DNA of 29,020 nucleotides from positions 98,876 to 127,895 of the forward strand of contig BLXT01000427.1 of assembly GCA_019648995.1 (NCBI GenBank), read 5' to 3'. The stretch is from Plakobranchus ocellatus (taxonomy: Eukaryota > Mollusca > Gastropoda > Plakobranchidae). The position numbers and the translations under genes were made by a program. Position 1 is the stretch's first letter, and each line of letters begins with the position of its first letter. Below are positions 1-10,600 of this stretch, in pieces. Under the pieces are notes generated by a model that worked only from the letters and a program-made list of their open reading frames with translations, did no database searches and was not told the DNA's origin.

Positions 1-1085
1 ATGCAATGTCTTAGTTCATATGAGAGGACTGAAACAGTTGATCAAACATGCAATGTTTTAGTTCATATAAGAGGACTGAAACAGTTGATCAAACATGCAA
101 TATCTTAGTTCATACGAGAGGACTGAAACAGTTGATCAAACATGCAATGTCTTAGTTCATACGAGAGGACTGAAACAGTTGATCAAACATGCAATGTTTT
201 AGTTTGTATCGAGAGGACTGAAACAGTTGAACAAACATGCAATGTCTTAGTTCATATGAGAGGACTGAAACAGTTGATCAAACATGCAATGTTTTAGTTT
301 GTATCGAGAGGAGTGAAACAGTTGATCAATCATGCAATGTTTTAGTTTGTGTTGAGAGGAGTGAAATCGTTGATCAAACATGCAATGTTTTGATCAATGA
401 TGCAATGTTTTCGTTTGTACTGAGAGGAGTGAAATCGTTGATCAATGATGCAATGTTTTAGTTTGTACTGAGAGGAGTGAAACAGTTGATCAATCATGCA
501 ATGTTTTAGTTTGTGTTGAGAGGAGTGAAACAGTTGATCAATCATGCAATGTTTTAGTTTGTACTGAGAGGAGTGAAACAGTTGATCAATCATGCAATGT
601 TTTAGTTTGTGTTGAGAGGAGTGAAATCGTTGATCAATCATGCAATGTCTTGATCAATGATGCAATGTTTTAGTTTGTGCTGAGAGGAGTGAAACCGTTG
701 ATCAATCATGCAATGTCTTGATCAATGATGTAATGTTTTAGTTTGTACTGAGAGGAGTGAAACAATTGATCAATCATGCAATGTTTTAGTTTGTACTGAG
801 AGGAGTGAAATCGTTGATCAAACATGCAATGTCTTGGTTTGTACTGAGAGAGCTTAAATGGTTGACCAAATATGCAATATCTTTGTACTGAGAGGAGGGA
901 AATGGTTGATCAAACATGTCTTAGATTGTACTGAAAGAGCTGAAATAATTGATGAACCATGCAATGTTTTGATTTGTTCTGATATGGCTGCTACAATTGA
1001 TCAAGCATCCTTAGTTTGTTCTGAGAAGGCTGAAACAGTTAATCAAACATGCAATCATTTCTTTGCACTGAGAGAAGTGAAATGA
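1..1085. repeat. 47/48-bp minisatellite, about 22 copies
   Basis: The unit is built around GAAACAGTTGATCAAACATG, then CAATGTTTTAGTTTGTA, then GAGAGGAGT. The first units are spaced exactly 47 bp (31, 78, 125, 172); from about 172 onward most are 48 bp. Three units carry an extra block of about 20 bp, TGATCAATGATGCAATGTTT (around 390, 650 and 718). Copies decay after about 840 and the array is lost by 1085. It starts before the window. The open frames across it (16-residue repeats) are by-products of the 48-bp period. Confidence 0.97.
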
Positions 1086-2540
1086 ATGAGCTGCGAGTAT
1101 TTCATTCATTTATTGTGGTTGTGATTGAAAACAAAACCAAAAATATATGCAATACACAGTAAAACTTGGATAGCAATGGGGAAAAAAAAAAACAAGGGAG
1201 GTTTTGGCATTGCAATGTTAGGCAAAGATACAAGTATCATACTCTTGTCACATGGAACTCAACGTTGTCTAGGCGTGGCAAAATTGAAAAGTCTGGAAAT
1301 GTATCACAAACACTAATAGTTGAAACATTAAAACAATGTGTCTAGGGATTCATTCTGACAGGTCCAAACAGGTATAATTTCAATCTTAGTATTTAGGAAG
1401 AGCACTGTATAATCTGCACCAAGATACACGCCCTGAAACTGTGTGAGTGTGTGTATCTGTGTGTGCATGTAAATGTTTTTTTTCTCTTCAAAAATGCCAT
1501 AAAATTAAAAAACAAAAAAACGGCTTTACAAAACAAATTTCCAGATATCAGACACCATTCTAAAGTTGGACAGTCAGCATGGAACACATACAAAAATTCT
1601 GGTACAGATAGTATTTCTGAGATAAAAGCAAACAGAGGTTAAAGAAAATAAGATCATACTGTGCCAGAGTATCCAAAAAGAAAAAAAAATTTGAACGGTC
1701 GGTAGGCCAATCTCGACTTAACGAGATTGTGTCTGAACTATCACAGTGCTGTTAATTTGACCCTGCACCCTTGAGGCTATGGTCATAGCAAATCAATAAA
1801 GGTGCCCTTGCTGGTTTTTTTAGGGGGCTTTATTCACAAGTGAAAGGGCAAAAAAATGCAGGCACAGCACTCTTGGAAACAATTATGTAAGAAAAAGCAT
1901 CCTGAGGATGCAGGAGTGGTTAACATATTAAAAGAAGGAAAAGACAATTGGATTGTCTCCTTTCTGTTATAATCAGTTTAAAGTGATGGTTATCTGTTCC
2001 TACTTTTCAAAGTAATATTTTATCCTTAATTTCAAAACTATTAATGTTATTTAAAAAAAAAAAGCAAGACGACTGACATTGTTAAGTAAACAAAAAAAAT
2101 TCTTGAGTATAAAAATAAAAGAGGATTATCTTGGCTTCTTTAGTTTAAACACAAGACTGGGTAATGATTAATCACCACCACATTCTAAACTTCAAGCTTG
2201 GGTCACGCAAGGTTAAAAGGCCAGTGAATTTAACACAAAAGAACGATCATATTATCATAGAAGACTTTTTTTCCAAAGATTTTGAACTTTTATCCTACAG
2301 GTTAACAAACAGTGTAGCCTGTTATGTACTGTATATTTGGTACAATGTGAGTCTGCAGTTGAATGTTGAATTGAGTGCTTTTGCCAAGGATATAAGAAAG
2401 TCATGGTGAGGGTTTGAAAACATCACGTTGTAATCTGAGGTCGTGCACCGACAACTACACCCCAATCATCACAACCATGCAATATAACTATAACCCAACG
2501 TTACTGTTTAGCAAAACAACTCAGATTGGCTGGAACAATT
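1086..2540. other. AT-rich intergenic DNA, nothing recognised
   Basis: I see only homopolymer runs, a short GT-rich stretch at 1441-1468 and a small hairpin (ATCTCG-ACTTAA-CGAGAT near 1710). Open frames are short and lack coding character. Confidence 0.6.
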
Positions 2541-2544
2541 AGGT

Positions 2545-2720
2545 CAGTGGTATTTGATGTGTGCAACAATACAGTCAGTTGTATTTTGACATTTTCAATA
2601 ATACAGTCAGCTTGTGCAACTGGCCCATAATTCAATCAATTGAATTTGAAATGTGAGACAATACAGTCAATGGAATTTGACATATGCCACAAAACATTTA
2701 GTCATGTTTGACATGTAGAA
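2545..2720. repeat. degenerate short repeat (AATACAGTCA motif)
   Basis: The motif CAATACAGTCAnTnG followed by ATTTGACAT recurs near 2567, 2600 and 2660, with a more diverged copy near 2695. The spacing is irregular, which suggests an old tandem repeat. Confidence 0.5.
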
Positions 2721-2895
2721 CAAAAAAGCTTTGATTATAAATCCTAAGCAAATGAGTGTGAAATGTATGTGATAAATTAGATATGAAAAAAAAACAAACT
2801 ATGCATGATTTATTTGAAAAAACATTAGATGTAAAAAACTATGCCTAACCATTCAGGAAGAATTTCTTTTCAAGCATCTGCTTATTTTCTGAACT

Positions 2896-2997
2896 GGAAA
2901 AGATTGCTTTTTCAGTTGGGTGACCATGCAAAATGGCCTGGGAAAAGATTGCTCTTTTCAGTTGGGTGACCATGCAAAATGTCCAGGGAAAAGATTT
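2896..2997. repeat. 45/46-bp tandem duplication
   Basis: GGAAAAGATTGCT, TTTTCAGTTGGGTGACCATG, then CAAAATGGCC occurs at 2896 and again at 2941. A third truncated start (GGGAAAAGATT) lies at about 2986. Confidence 0.85.
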
Positions 2998-2999
2998 AA

Positions 3000-3765
3000 T
3001 AAGCATTTTGTTTCAACTTTGGAAATACCATCAATGTAACTGAGGCAAACGTTGACATATAAAAACACTCAATGAGCTGCATCCACGTTGTAAACCTTGA
3101 ACAAAGGAATATAATTCAAGATTCAAGCTAATTTGAAGATAAAGCATTGAGGTCAAAGTTACAGTTCTCTTATCCATTAAGAATGAAATGTTTTGCAAGA
3201 CTTTCAGGTTGATAAGAATTCAGGAAAACCCCTGCCTATTTATCAGTCAGAAACAGCGCAGATCCTACTCTAGCAAAAACAAAAAAAAAAATACAATCTA
3301 CACAAAAATAGTAACCTCGCCCATCTTGCATTGCGCAATGAGCATAATCAATCAAAATAGTGAACAGCACAATAAAACCAATCAAAAAAAGAAAAATATT
3401 TTCAAAAAGACGTAAAGAAAAAGGATGAATGCACAGAGGCCAGAAGAAAAGAGGAAGAAAAACCTAATGCTATGATTAACACCAAGACACATCCATGCCA
3501 AATGAGTCATTTGAGGGCAGTTACTATAGAGAGCGTTCAGCAATATATACATGCCAGTGGATAGTGATTCTTAGCACATCGTTAGAGATGACCATTTTGT
3601 AATATGTAAAATACTTATTTCAAAATCTTAATCTTTATTTCAAATATTTTGCTCTACACCCTGAGATTCCCAGAAAATCCCTTACTTTGTGTGGATGGAT
3701 CACACTTTATTAAAAAGAAGCATCAATGAGGAGTTCAATAAATTGGAGGTATGGAGTGAGAAACA
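3000..3765. other. AT-rich intergenic DNA, nothing recognised
   Basis: No coding signature, RNA gene or repeat family was seen in this stretch apart from A-rich runs at 3280-3420. Confidence 0.5.
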
Positions 3766-3770
3766 ATTTT

Positions 3771-3894
3771 CAATCAATCATGTTTACAAACTGTTACAGA
3801 AAACACAATTACAATCAATCATGTTCACAAACTGTTACAGAAAACATAATTACAATCAATCATGTTCACAAACTGTTACAGAAAACATAATTCT
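3771..3894. repeat. 41-bp tandem repeat, three copies
   Basis: Copies start at 3771, 3812 and 3853 with the unit CAATCAATCATGTTCACAAA, CTGTTACAGAAAACATAATTA. They differ at very few positions, so the array is fairly young. Confidence 0.92.
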
Positions 3895-4970
3895 AACAAA
3901 CAATGCCCATTTTACAGCTTTTGGACTAAAATTATTTATAAAGATCTGGAACATTCATTATGTTTTTTTTTATTCAAGATTGAAATACTTGTAAAGTTTT
4001 AAGGCACAAGAGAAATTTTCTTGACCAAAATATAATTTCAAGCAATCTTAAAACAAGTTGCTTTTTTTTTTTCATAATATTAATGGCAATTACAACAGTT
4101 ATAAATGCCTTATGGCTTCAAACAATAAGCTGTAAGAATATTTTCAAAACCAGAAACATTAATCATAATGCAATCGATGTAAATTGCATTTCCCATGTGT
4201 GCTGTAGATATACACTTTACCTTCTGCTTAAATCAGATTTTCAGCTTAATATAATAGGATGATAAACCTTTGAAAGTTGTGTTGCCTTTGTATGTATGTG
4301 TGTGTAATTCTAACAATTATGGTAAAAATCCAGATATCTATAGCTAAAATTAGGCAAAGCTCTATGTCTAGATTTATTGCTGGGTCTTATCTTTCAGATA
4401 CAGCATCAGCTTTTTTTCAAGATCAGGCTCCCCAAGAGCCAAATCTGAGCTGTGAGTTTGAGTTGTGATCATTTTAAACCACACCCATTGATAAAACACC
4501 AGGGCCACATGAACAAATGTCAGAGCAATAATGAATAAACAATCACATTTTTTGTTATGTCTTATCTGTTATTTTATATGTACTAATTTGGCAGTTTGAT
4601 ATATTTTTTGGGGTTCTTTTTTCCTCCTTTTTTTCTATAGGATAAGAGTAGCATATATTTTTTCTTTGACTCAAAAGGAGGAACTGTTCTAAAACCCCCA
4701 AAGACTGAATAAGCAGTGAATGCCAATGGCAGGCTTTCCAGGCAAAAATATTAGAAAACAGGAGTGAACCCACCCAAAAAACAGGATTTTGAAGCAAAAA
4801 ACAGGAGCATGTTAAGGAATATACTTTAAAGACAAAAAATAGAAGCCTAGATCTCATTACAATTCAGCAAAGGGGCTGTGAAAATTAATGCTGTATAGAT
4901 CACACCCTTGATGAATCCAGTGAAATTTAAAATGAAAGATTATCTTTTTTTTTCAATACTTATTGTATTT
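3895..4970. other. AT-rich intergenic DNA, nothing recognised
   Basis: There are poly-T runs and short unconvincing open frames on both strands. None has recognisable protein content. Confidence 0.5.
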
Positions 4971-4974
4971 GTTG

Positions 4975-6240
4975 TTATAAAAATAATTAAATTTATAGGC
5001 CTACTTTAAACCATGATCACTAACATTTTCAGGTAAGGCAGTTGATGATAATGAGTACCTTTAACGTTTTTTTTTTTATTTGTCTTTCCATTTTTGGGTT
5101 TGGTTTTTGTATATAGCCAGTCCACAACTAGGTGATCTCAGGCTTTCAGGCCCTCCGTCAGGCCAGGGCGCCGGTGGCGGGGCTCGAACCCGCGACAGAA
5201 GGGTCCCTGCAGATCTCAGGGCGGACTCACTAGCCACTGTGCCACCGATGCCTCCATTTTTGGGTACTAATTGGGATTAATAAAGACTTTTAAAAATTAT
5301 TAACAAAATAATCCCTTGAGATCTTCTCTACATCCTGATCAACTACAGTTACAAGTTAGGCAAGCTATGACGATAATGAATTTCTTTGAGATTTTAGGTA
5401 GGCCTAATGCAATTGGTATCCTTTTTTTTTTTTTTTTATTATAGATCTATTTCAAATAATAATTGCCAACTCTTATTACAGGCAAGGCACGCTATGATGA
5501 TTAATTAATTTGAGATCAGTTTTCATTAAAAATGCTATGTTCTCATTGGAGGCTTTTATTTTTTTTTTGCCAACACTCACACGTTAAATAAATAAACATA
5601 TAATGACAATTCTACTGAGATCTACTGCTATTGTTTCAGCCTATAAACATCACCTGGGCCTGTATCAAATCATAGAGCTAGCCTACCCACACTAACAGGA
5701 AAGGCAGATGATGATAACAATGAATTCCTTCCTTTTTTTTTACTCCTCAAATAATTATGATCGCCAAAACTTACAAGGCAGTTTATGGTAAGGAAAGTCC
5801 TTCACATTGAGATATACATTGTATTGCCGATGAACATGAAAATATTGCATGTAGGCCTAAAGTGCTTTTGTTCTTGTGCGTGTGTGTGTGTGAGATTAAA
5901 TATTACGGCATAATATTCTACTTTGTTACCGCCGATGCTCACAGGTATGGCATATATGATCATTGATGCCACTGAATTTCTTTGAAGTAGGCCTACATCT
6001 TGATTAAACGTTTGGTTTTTTTCCCCCAGCATGCCCTTATTATAAAACAAAAAAACAAAAAAAGTTAACGGTTTTCAAAACTATGGGCCTTATGCCTAGG
6101 TCTATTTCGTTTCATGATTGGCAATAAACAGTGTTGGTAGGAGATGACAATGTCCGGGTCCTGAGATAATATACAAGGTCTCACTTGACTCTAGATCTAT
6201 GATCGCTGTACCTTGATGATACGTTCTAAAAAGTAAAATG
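4975..6240. repeat. old degenerate tandem array, units of roughly 90-160 bp
   Basis: The same pattern recurs with heavy divergence: a CACTTACAGG-like start, then AAGGCAnATGATGATAA, then TGAATTTCTTTGAGAT, a poly-T tract and a CTACATCTTGAT-like end. Recognisable units begin near 5014, 5340, 5462, 5570, 5684, 5762, 5932 and 6115. Poly-T tracts near 5068, 5420, 5558 and 5733 separate several of them. A SINE has split the array at 5087-5265. It is not coding. Confidence 0.6.
5100..5252 (-). mobile_element. tRNA-derived SINE with 13-bp target duplication
   Basis: Read on the minus strand, the head carries an RNA polymerase III A box (TGGCACAGTGG, 5244-5234) and a B box (GGTTCGAGCCC, 5190-5180), the internal promoter of tRNA-derived SINEs. 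A GC-rich body and a tail ending TATATACAAAAACCA follow. The element is flanked by the direct repeat TCCATTTTTGGGT at 5087-5099 and 5253-5265. It is markedly GC-richer than its surroundings. The B-box part reads like a tRNA, but no complete cloverleaf is present. Confidence 0.88.
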
Positions 6241-6244
6241 GAGA

Positions 6245-6780
6245 AAACTCATCCCCTTCCTATTTCATTTAATTATTTGATGTTTGCTGATATCCTTGTG
6301 CTTCGTCATGAAAAACATTTTTTTTTCCTTTTCTTTTTACTCATGATGCGTTGAGAAAAAGACAAACAAAAAGGCTAAAATGCCTCACTGGTGGCTATCT
6401 AGGTCTACACTATAATAATGTGCATGTTTGAGATCTAGATCTACACTAGTATGGATTGTGCTGGGCACAGGTCATTCACATTATGCAAATTTATTGCTTA
6501 GCGGATTTTAAACTTTACAGTATGCACTTGGTTAGTTTGCCTGTCGGCCTACTTCGCAGATTCACCTATTTATTGGATGAACGGTATTGGTTGAAGCACT
6601 GTCTCAACCGGCTCCGCGAGTACTTGTATCAAGATTGCTCAGTTGACTTAGGTAACCAAATATTATTTGTTTAAGTGAAAACGTGTTTCACCGATTGTTT
6701 CTCTTTTCTTCAAATTCTCAACAGAAAATACAAAATCTATATCTCAAAGCCTCAAAGCAGAATATCAAGAAAAATTAGGA
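6245..6780. other. intergenic, with one open stretch of unclear status
   Basis: A plus-strand frame at 6522-6651 (MHLVSLPVGLLRRFTYLLDE, RYWLKHCLNRLREYLYQDCS, VDL) has richer base composition than its surroundings. It is bordered by an acceptor-like CTTCGCAG (6553-6560) and a donor-like GGTAACC after 6651. I do not recognise the peptide. Confidence 0.2.
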
Positions 6781-6784
6781 TTTC

Positions 6785-6865
6785 TCACTTTAAATCGGGA
6801 AATCAAGAGACGGGTATTTTCTTTTAGAAAAATCGGGAGACTCCCGATTAAATCGAGAGACCTGG
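6785..6865. repeat. ATCGGGAGA repeat with a 9-bp-arm palindrome
   Basis: AAATCGGGAAATCAAGAGACG, AAATCGGGAGA and AAATCGAGAGACCTGGCA are degenerate repeats of one motif. AATCGGGAG-A-CTCCCGATT at 6831-6849 is a perfect palindrome with a one-base centre. It may be a scrap of a transposon end. Confidence 0.5.
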
Positions 6866-7012
6866 CATGTCCGCAATGGGTACTGGAGTGAACTGTTATT
6901 ATAAAACAGGATGAGATGTTTGCATCAGATACAGGGTTTTGTACTATTGCAGACTACGTATAAGTTGATGTCCTAGGAGAATTAAAAATAACGTACACTC
7001 AACCAAACATTT

Positions 7013-7018
7013 TTTAAT
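7013..7018 (-). terminator. candidate AKAP10 polyadenylation signal
   Basis: ATTAAA on the minus strand lies about 510 nt past the stop codon and is followed by a GT-rich stretch (TGTTTGGTTGAGTGT) of the type expected downstream of a cleavage site. An AATAAA further on (6569-6574) is an alternative. AT-rich DNA produces such hexamers often. Confidence 0.3.
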
Positions 7019-7086
7019 CCAATATATGGTTCTTTCCAAATCCAATATATGGTTCTTTCCAAATCCAATATATGGTTCTTTCCAAT
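7016..7086. repeat. 23-bp tandem repeat, three copies
   Basis: AATCCAATATATGGTTC, TTTCCA is repeated exactly three times at 7016, 7039 and 7062. It lies at the end of the probable AKAP10 3' UTR, next to the candidate polyadenylation signal. Confidence 0.93.
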
Positions 7087-7529
7087 GGAATAACATTGGC
7101 TCCTAATGATGCAGTAGCAAAAAATCTATATGGAAGAAGATTGACTTGTAACGCAAATTCAACGTTGTTGAATTCTCCTGTATCACTAAGTAAGTACAGT
7201 GGGGATGACTCAGACCTCGACAAAAAAACTGTCTCATTTATCACCTTTGATCCTAGCTAGCAAAGCTTGCTATCATTTGATACCCACACAGTGCATCACA
7301 TCCATTGGGTATGTGTATATACATAGACATAATTTGATGTGAATCATAAAAGAAATGAGTGCATTGATTAGTAAATCCAGTACTGGCCAACAATATTTTA
7401 GTTACCAAAGATAGATCAGATGATTCCCTCACAACTCACAGCACACTTTTATCCACTCTTCGTGACTTCTGATTTCACTGGGATAAATAGGGGCAATAAT
7501 AACAATGTAAGGCCATATATGTGTGGTGG
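7087..7529 (-). other. AKAP10: probable AKAP10 3' untranslated region
   Basis: This is the stretch between the stop codon and the best candidate polyadenylation signal. It has no recognised element. The end point is inferred from the hexamer only. Confidence 0.4.
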
Positions 7530-7631
7530 TCAGCTGCCTTTATGGTCAGCCATGGTTTCACCAGTCCTGGTCATTGTGTTCACATCACTGATGATAATCT
7601 GGGCAATGCGGAGAGCCATTTCCTCCTCTTC
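7530..7631 (-). CDS. AKAP10: AKAP10 terminal coding exon 14: PKA-binding helix and stop
   Basis: This exon is 102 nt, phase 0, with acceptor AAACCAG and a TGA stop at 7532-7530. It encodes residues 714-746: EEEEMALRIAQIIISDV, then NTMTRTGETMADHKGS. The first part is the A-kinase binding helix, aligning without gaps to vertebrate EELAWKIAKMIVSDI, with the hydrophobic face Ala/Ile/Ile/Ile/Val preserved. Val730 sits at the position of human Ile646. The tail after the helix is not conserved and ends in HKGS, not the PDZ ligand STKL of vertebrates. Confidence 0.96.
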   Translation of the reverse strand, partial: EEEEMALRIAQIIISDVNTMTRTGETMADHKGS

Positions 7632-10600
7632 CTGGTTTGCAAAACAAACAAAGGTAAAAAAAAAGCTTTGAAAAAAAATCTGAGTATAATTCTAGATTGA
7701 TGCGAAGTAGAGAAAAAAATGGTTGCGTCAGAGCATTCAGCTACTCGTGGGTATTGGGGGAAAATACATCTGATGAGGTAAATGTAATACAAGTATTGAA
7801 AAAAATATTAGTAGGATTAAAAGATATCAGGCTAAGTCTAAATATTCTACGAGGTCATAAGTTGAGGAGCATCATTAATGAAACTCTGGTGACAGAAAAA
7901 GAGAAGAGGGAAACAGGTAGAAGCTGATACAAGCATGGGGCTCTTCAAATATAATCATACACTTTTATATATTTTTATGTTTTGACTTCCCCTCCCCATT
8001 CTTATACTTTTCTTACAATTGCCGATTGTATTCTCGATTGCAAAAATAAAAAAAAATAAAAAACGTAAGAAAATTCAAATATCTTAGGTACTTGATAACA
8101 TCAGACAGTAGATGCACAAGTGAAGTAAATAAAAGAACAGCCATGGCCAAAGGTACATTCCAAAAAAGGAAAACAAAACTGGCAAACAAACAAAATAAGG
8201 TTAACAAAAAATATAATAAAGATAGAGAGAAAACTGGAAGCAGCTGAGATGTGGTTTATCAGAAGATTGATGGGGATATCATGGACAGAAAAAAGACCAA
8301 TGAATCCGTACTGAAAGAAGCTTATCCAAAGCGATCATTAATTAAAACCATAAGACGGAGGCAATTACCATTTTTAAGACACATTTGCTGACACAAGGGT
8401 TTAGAATACTTATCAATCACTGGATCGAAAGATTGAAGGGAAATGCAGTAAAGGTAGACAGAGAATATCTTTTACAGAAAGTCTCAACTCACAGGCATAA
8501 TACATAATGATAGCAACAACAAATCTATAAGATTGACTGAGGACAGGTTTGAATTGAGGAATATTTATCACCAACTTCTTTTCCAGAGAAAGCACCTAAA
8601 AAAGAATACTGTTAGATGGATTCATATATGTTAAAATCTGCAGAACAATATAAGCCAGAGGGCCTAGTTGACACCATGTAGAACAATTTTTCAGGATAAT
8701 TAATTGATAGAATTCCGACGATTGTGGGAAAAAATGCAGGTCTAAGATAATACGACACTTTAATGCATAGGGAAGTCTGAAACTAGTGCACAGGCTGGTT
8801 AACTTTCTCTGAAGATGCAGAGGCCTTTCTATGTTAAATCAACAGCAAGTGCCTGACCAGAAAAGCATAAAAAGGCTGAGATCATATAGAAAAAAAAGTT
8901 TGTAGCTTTATTTGGAGTGATTTTCAAGACACATAAAATAAAATCATATCAATCTTGAATTTCGAAAATAACTGATTTTTTTTTTGTAAAGTGAAAATTT
9001 GAGCAGTAAAAAAGTAAAAAAAAACTACACAAGAGCATGACATGGCAATAATGACACAATGACAGCCTTGAAAGAAATATGGAAAGAAAAGGTAAGGTAT
9101 GCAATTACTTAGATGAACACTTAACGGTATCTTATTTTAAAAAATGACTAACAAATATAGTTTACCTTTTCTTTTTCCTTTTTTCGCTTGAAGAGTGCTG
9201 GGCCTGCAAAAATAAAATATTTTTTAAGTCAATGGCTTCCATTGGTCATGGGATGGGCAGGTTGAAGAATGCCAGACTTTTGGCATAAAGAAAAAAATAA
9301 TTATACATTGACCTATAAATACTCAAAACTGACATTTCACACACACACACACACACACACAGACTGTCTCTCACTCACACACACATACACACACTGAAAT
9401 GTATTTGACAATGAAAAAATAATGCATGATTCTGATCTCCATTTTTTTTTTTAAAGTTTGTTCTGAGCCTGACTTGAAAAAAAAAATTTTCATGGAGATT
9501 TGGCTAGAGATAAAGGCTTTCAGATGAAATGTGTTCTCATTGCCCATTTTTTTTTCTATTTGTTTTTTTTTTTTTTTTGTTTTAGAACAAGGATTGACCA
9601 AGTCAGAGTTATCTATGAAGTTGCCTAATACATTAAAAATCTGATCATAATTAAAGTTAAGCTCTGATAATTTAAACATAATCAGATTGTCTCAAGGGCC
9701 TTGGCTTATCAACTTTCCTTTTTTTATTCTATTAAAGGAACATCATCCTAATAGGTTGTCACAAGTAAAAAAAAAAAAAAGAAGAAAGAAGTGCTTTTTA
9801 ATCAGACCGACATCTAATACGGGGTCTGCCAAACATTAAAAAATTAATAGCTGTGGCTTACCATAAAGCATAAAAGACATATATGATAGCAGTAAATTTT
9901 TTTACATAAAACTTACATAAAAATGTCATGGCTTGACTAGAAATAATGTAAAACTATTTATCATTACCAGAAATGAATTCTGCAATTAAGATGAAGTACA
10001 TTTTTTAATTTTGTTTTTGTTTGAAGAAAAAAAAATCACAGCTAACAATAAAATAATTATGTGTGTGCCATGCTTCTTCAACACTTTGAACCCTGCCCAT
10101 CAGCATACCAATGGCAAAACAAAATGATGACATAGCCTAGGTACCACCTTACTGATAAGCCAAGCATTTTCTCAGCCAATCAGAGCCACTCATATCTATT
10201 ATCCATTCCTAGACATTTTAAAAACAACTGTTAACCTATGTAGATGAGATTTCTGTATTTTTGCAGTATAAATTGCTAGTTTTTTTCAATGAAAAGTGAT
10301 GAACCCCACCCCAGCCCATCTGGGGCAAAAGCATAAACAAAGACCCTCTTCACATCATAAGATGTAGATTGTTGTAATGACAAGGATTACCCTGGAAGTG
10401 ATCCTAAAGTCAATTGCAGACAAAGGTGAAAATTTACATCTAGATTTAGATCTAGATTGACGTAGACTTAGAGAACAACGTATGTGTGCGAACTAATAAA
10501 GCAGTCAATTTTGTAGGCTTTTTTCTTGACAATGAGTTTTGGAAGAATCTCGTTGGCATGACAAACAGATGTGCAGCACGGGTGAAGGAAGTAAAACCAA

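Noticed and set aside
342-641. Open frame with 16-residue repeats on the minus strand
   Set aside because: It is a by-product of the 48-bp minisatellite period. No splice or start context and no protein similarity was recognised.
5180-5244. tRNA gene
   Set aside because: A and B boxes are present but no full cloverleaf or CCA-side stem. The 13-bp target duplication shows a SINE insertion.
7420-7671. Plus-strand open frame opposite AKAP10 exon 14
   Set aside because: It is a shadow of the PKA-binding exon on the other strand.
8413-8598. Possible extra AKAP10 exon starting LSLEKKLVINIPQ after a TTTTTTAG acceptor
   Set aside because: No donor keeps the frame, the peptide has no AKAP10 counterpart, the interval overlaps the LINE fragment, and exons 13 and 14 join perfectly without it.
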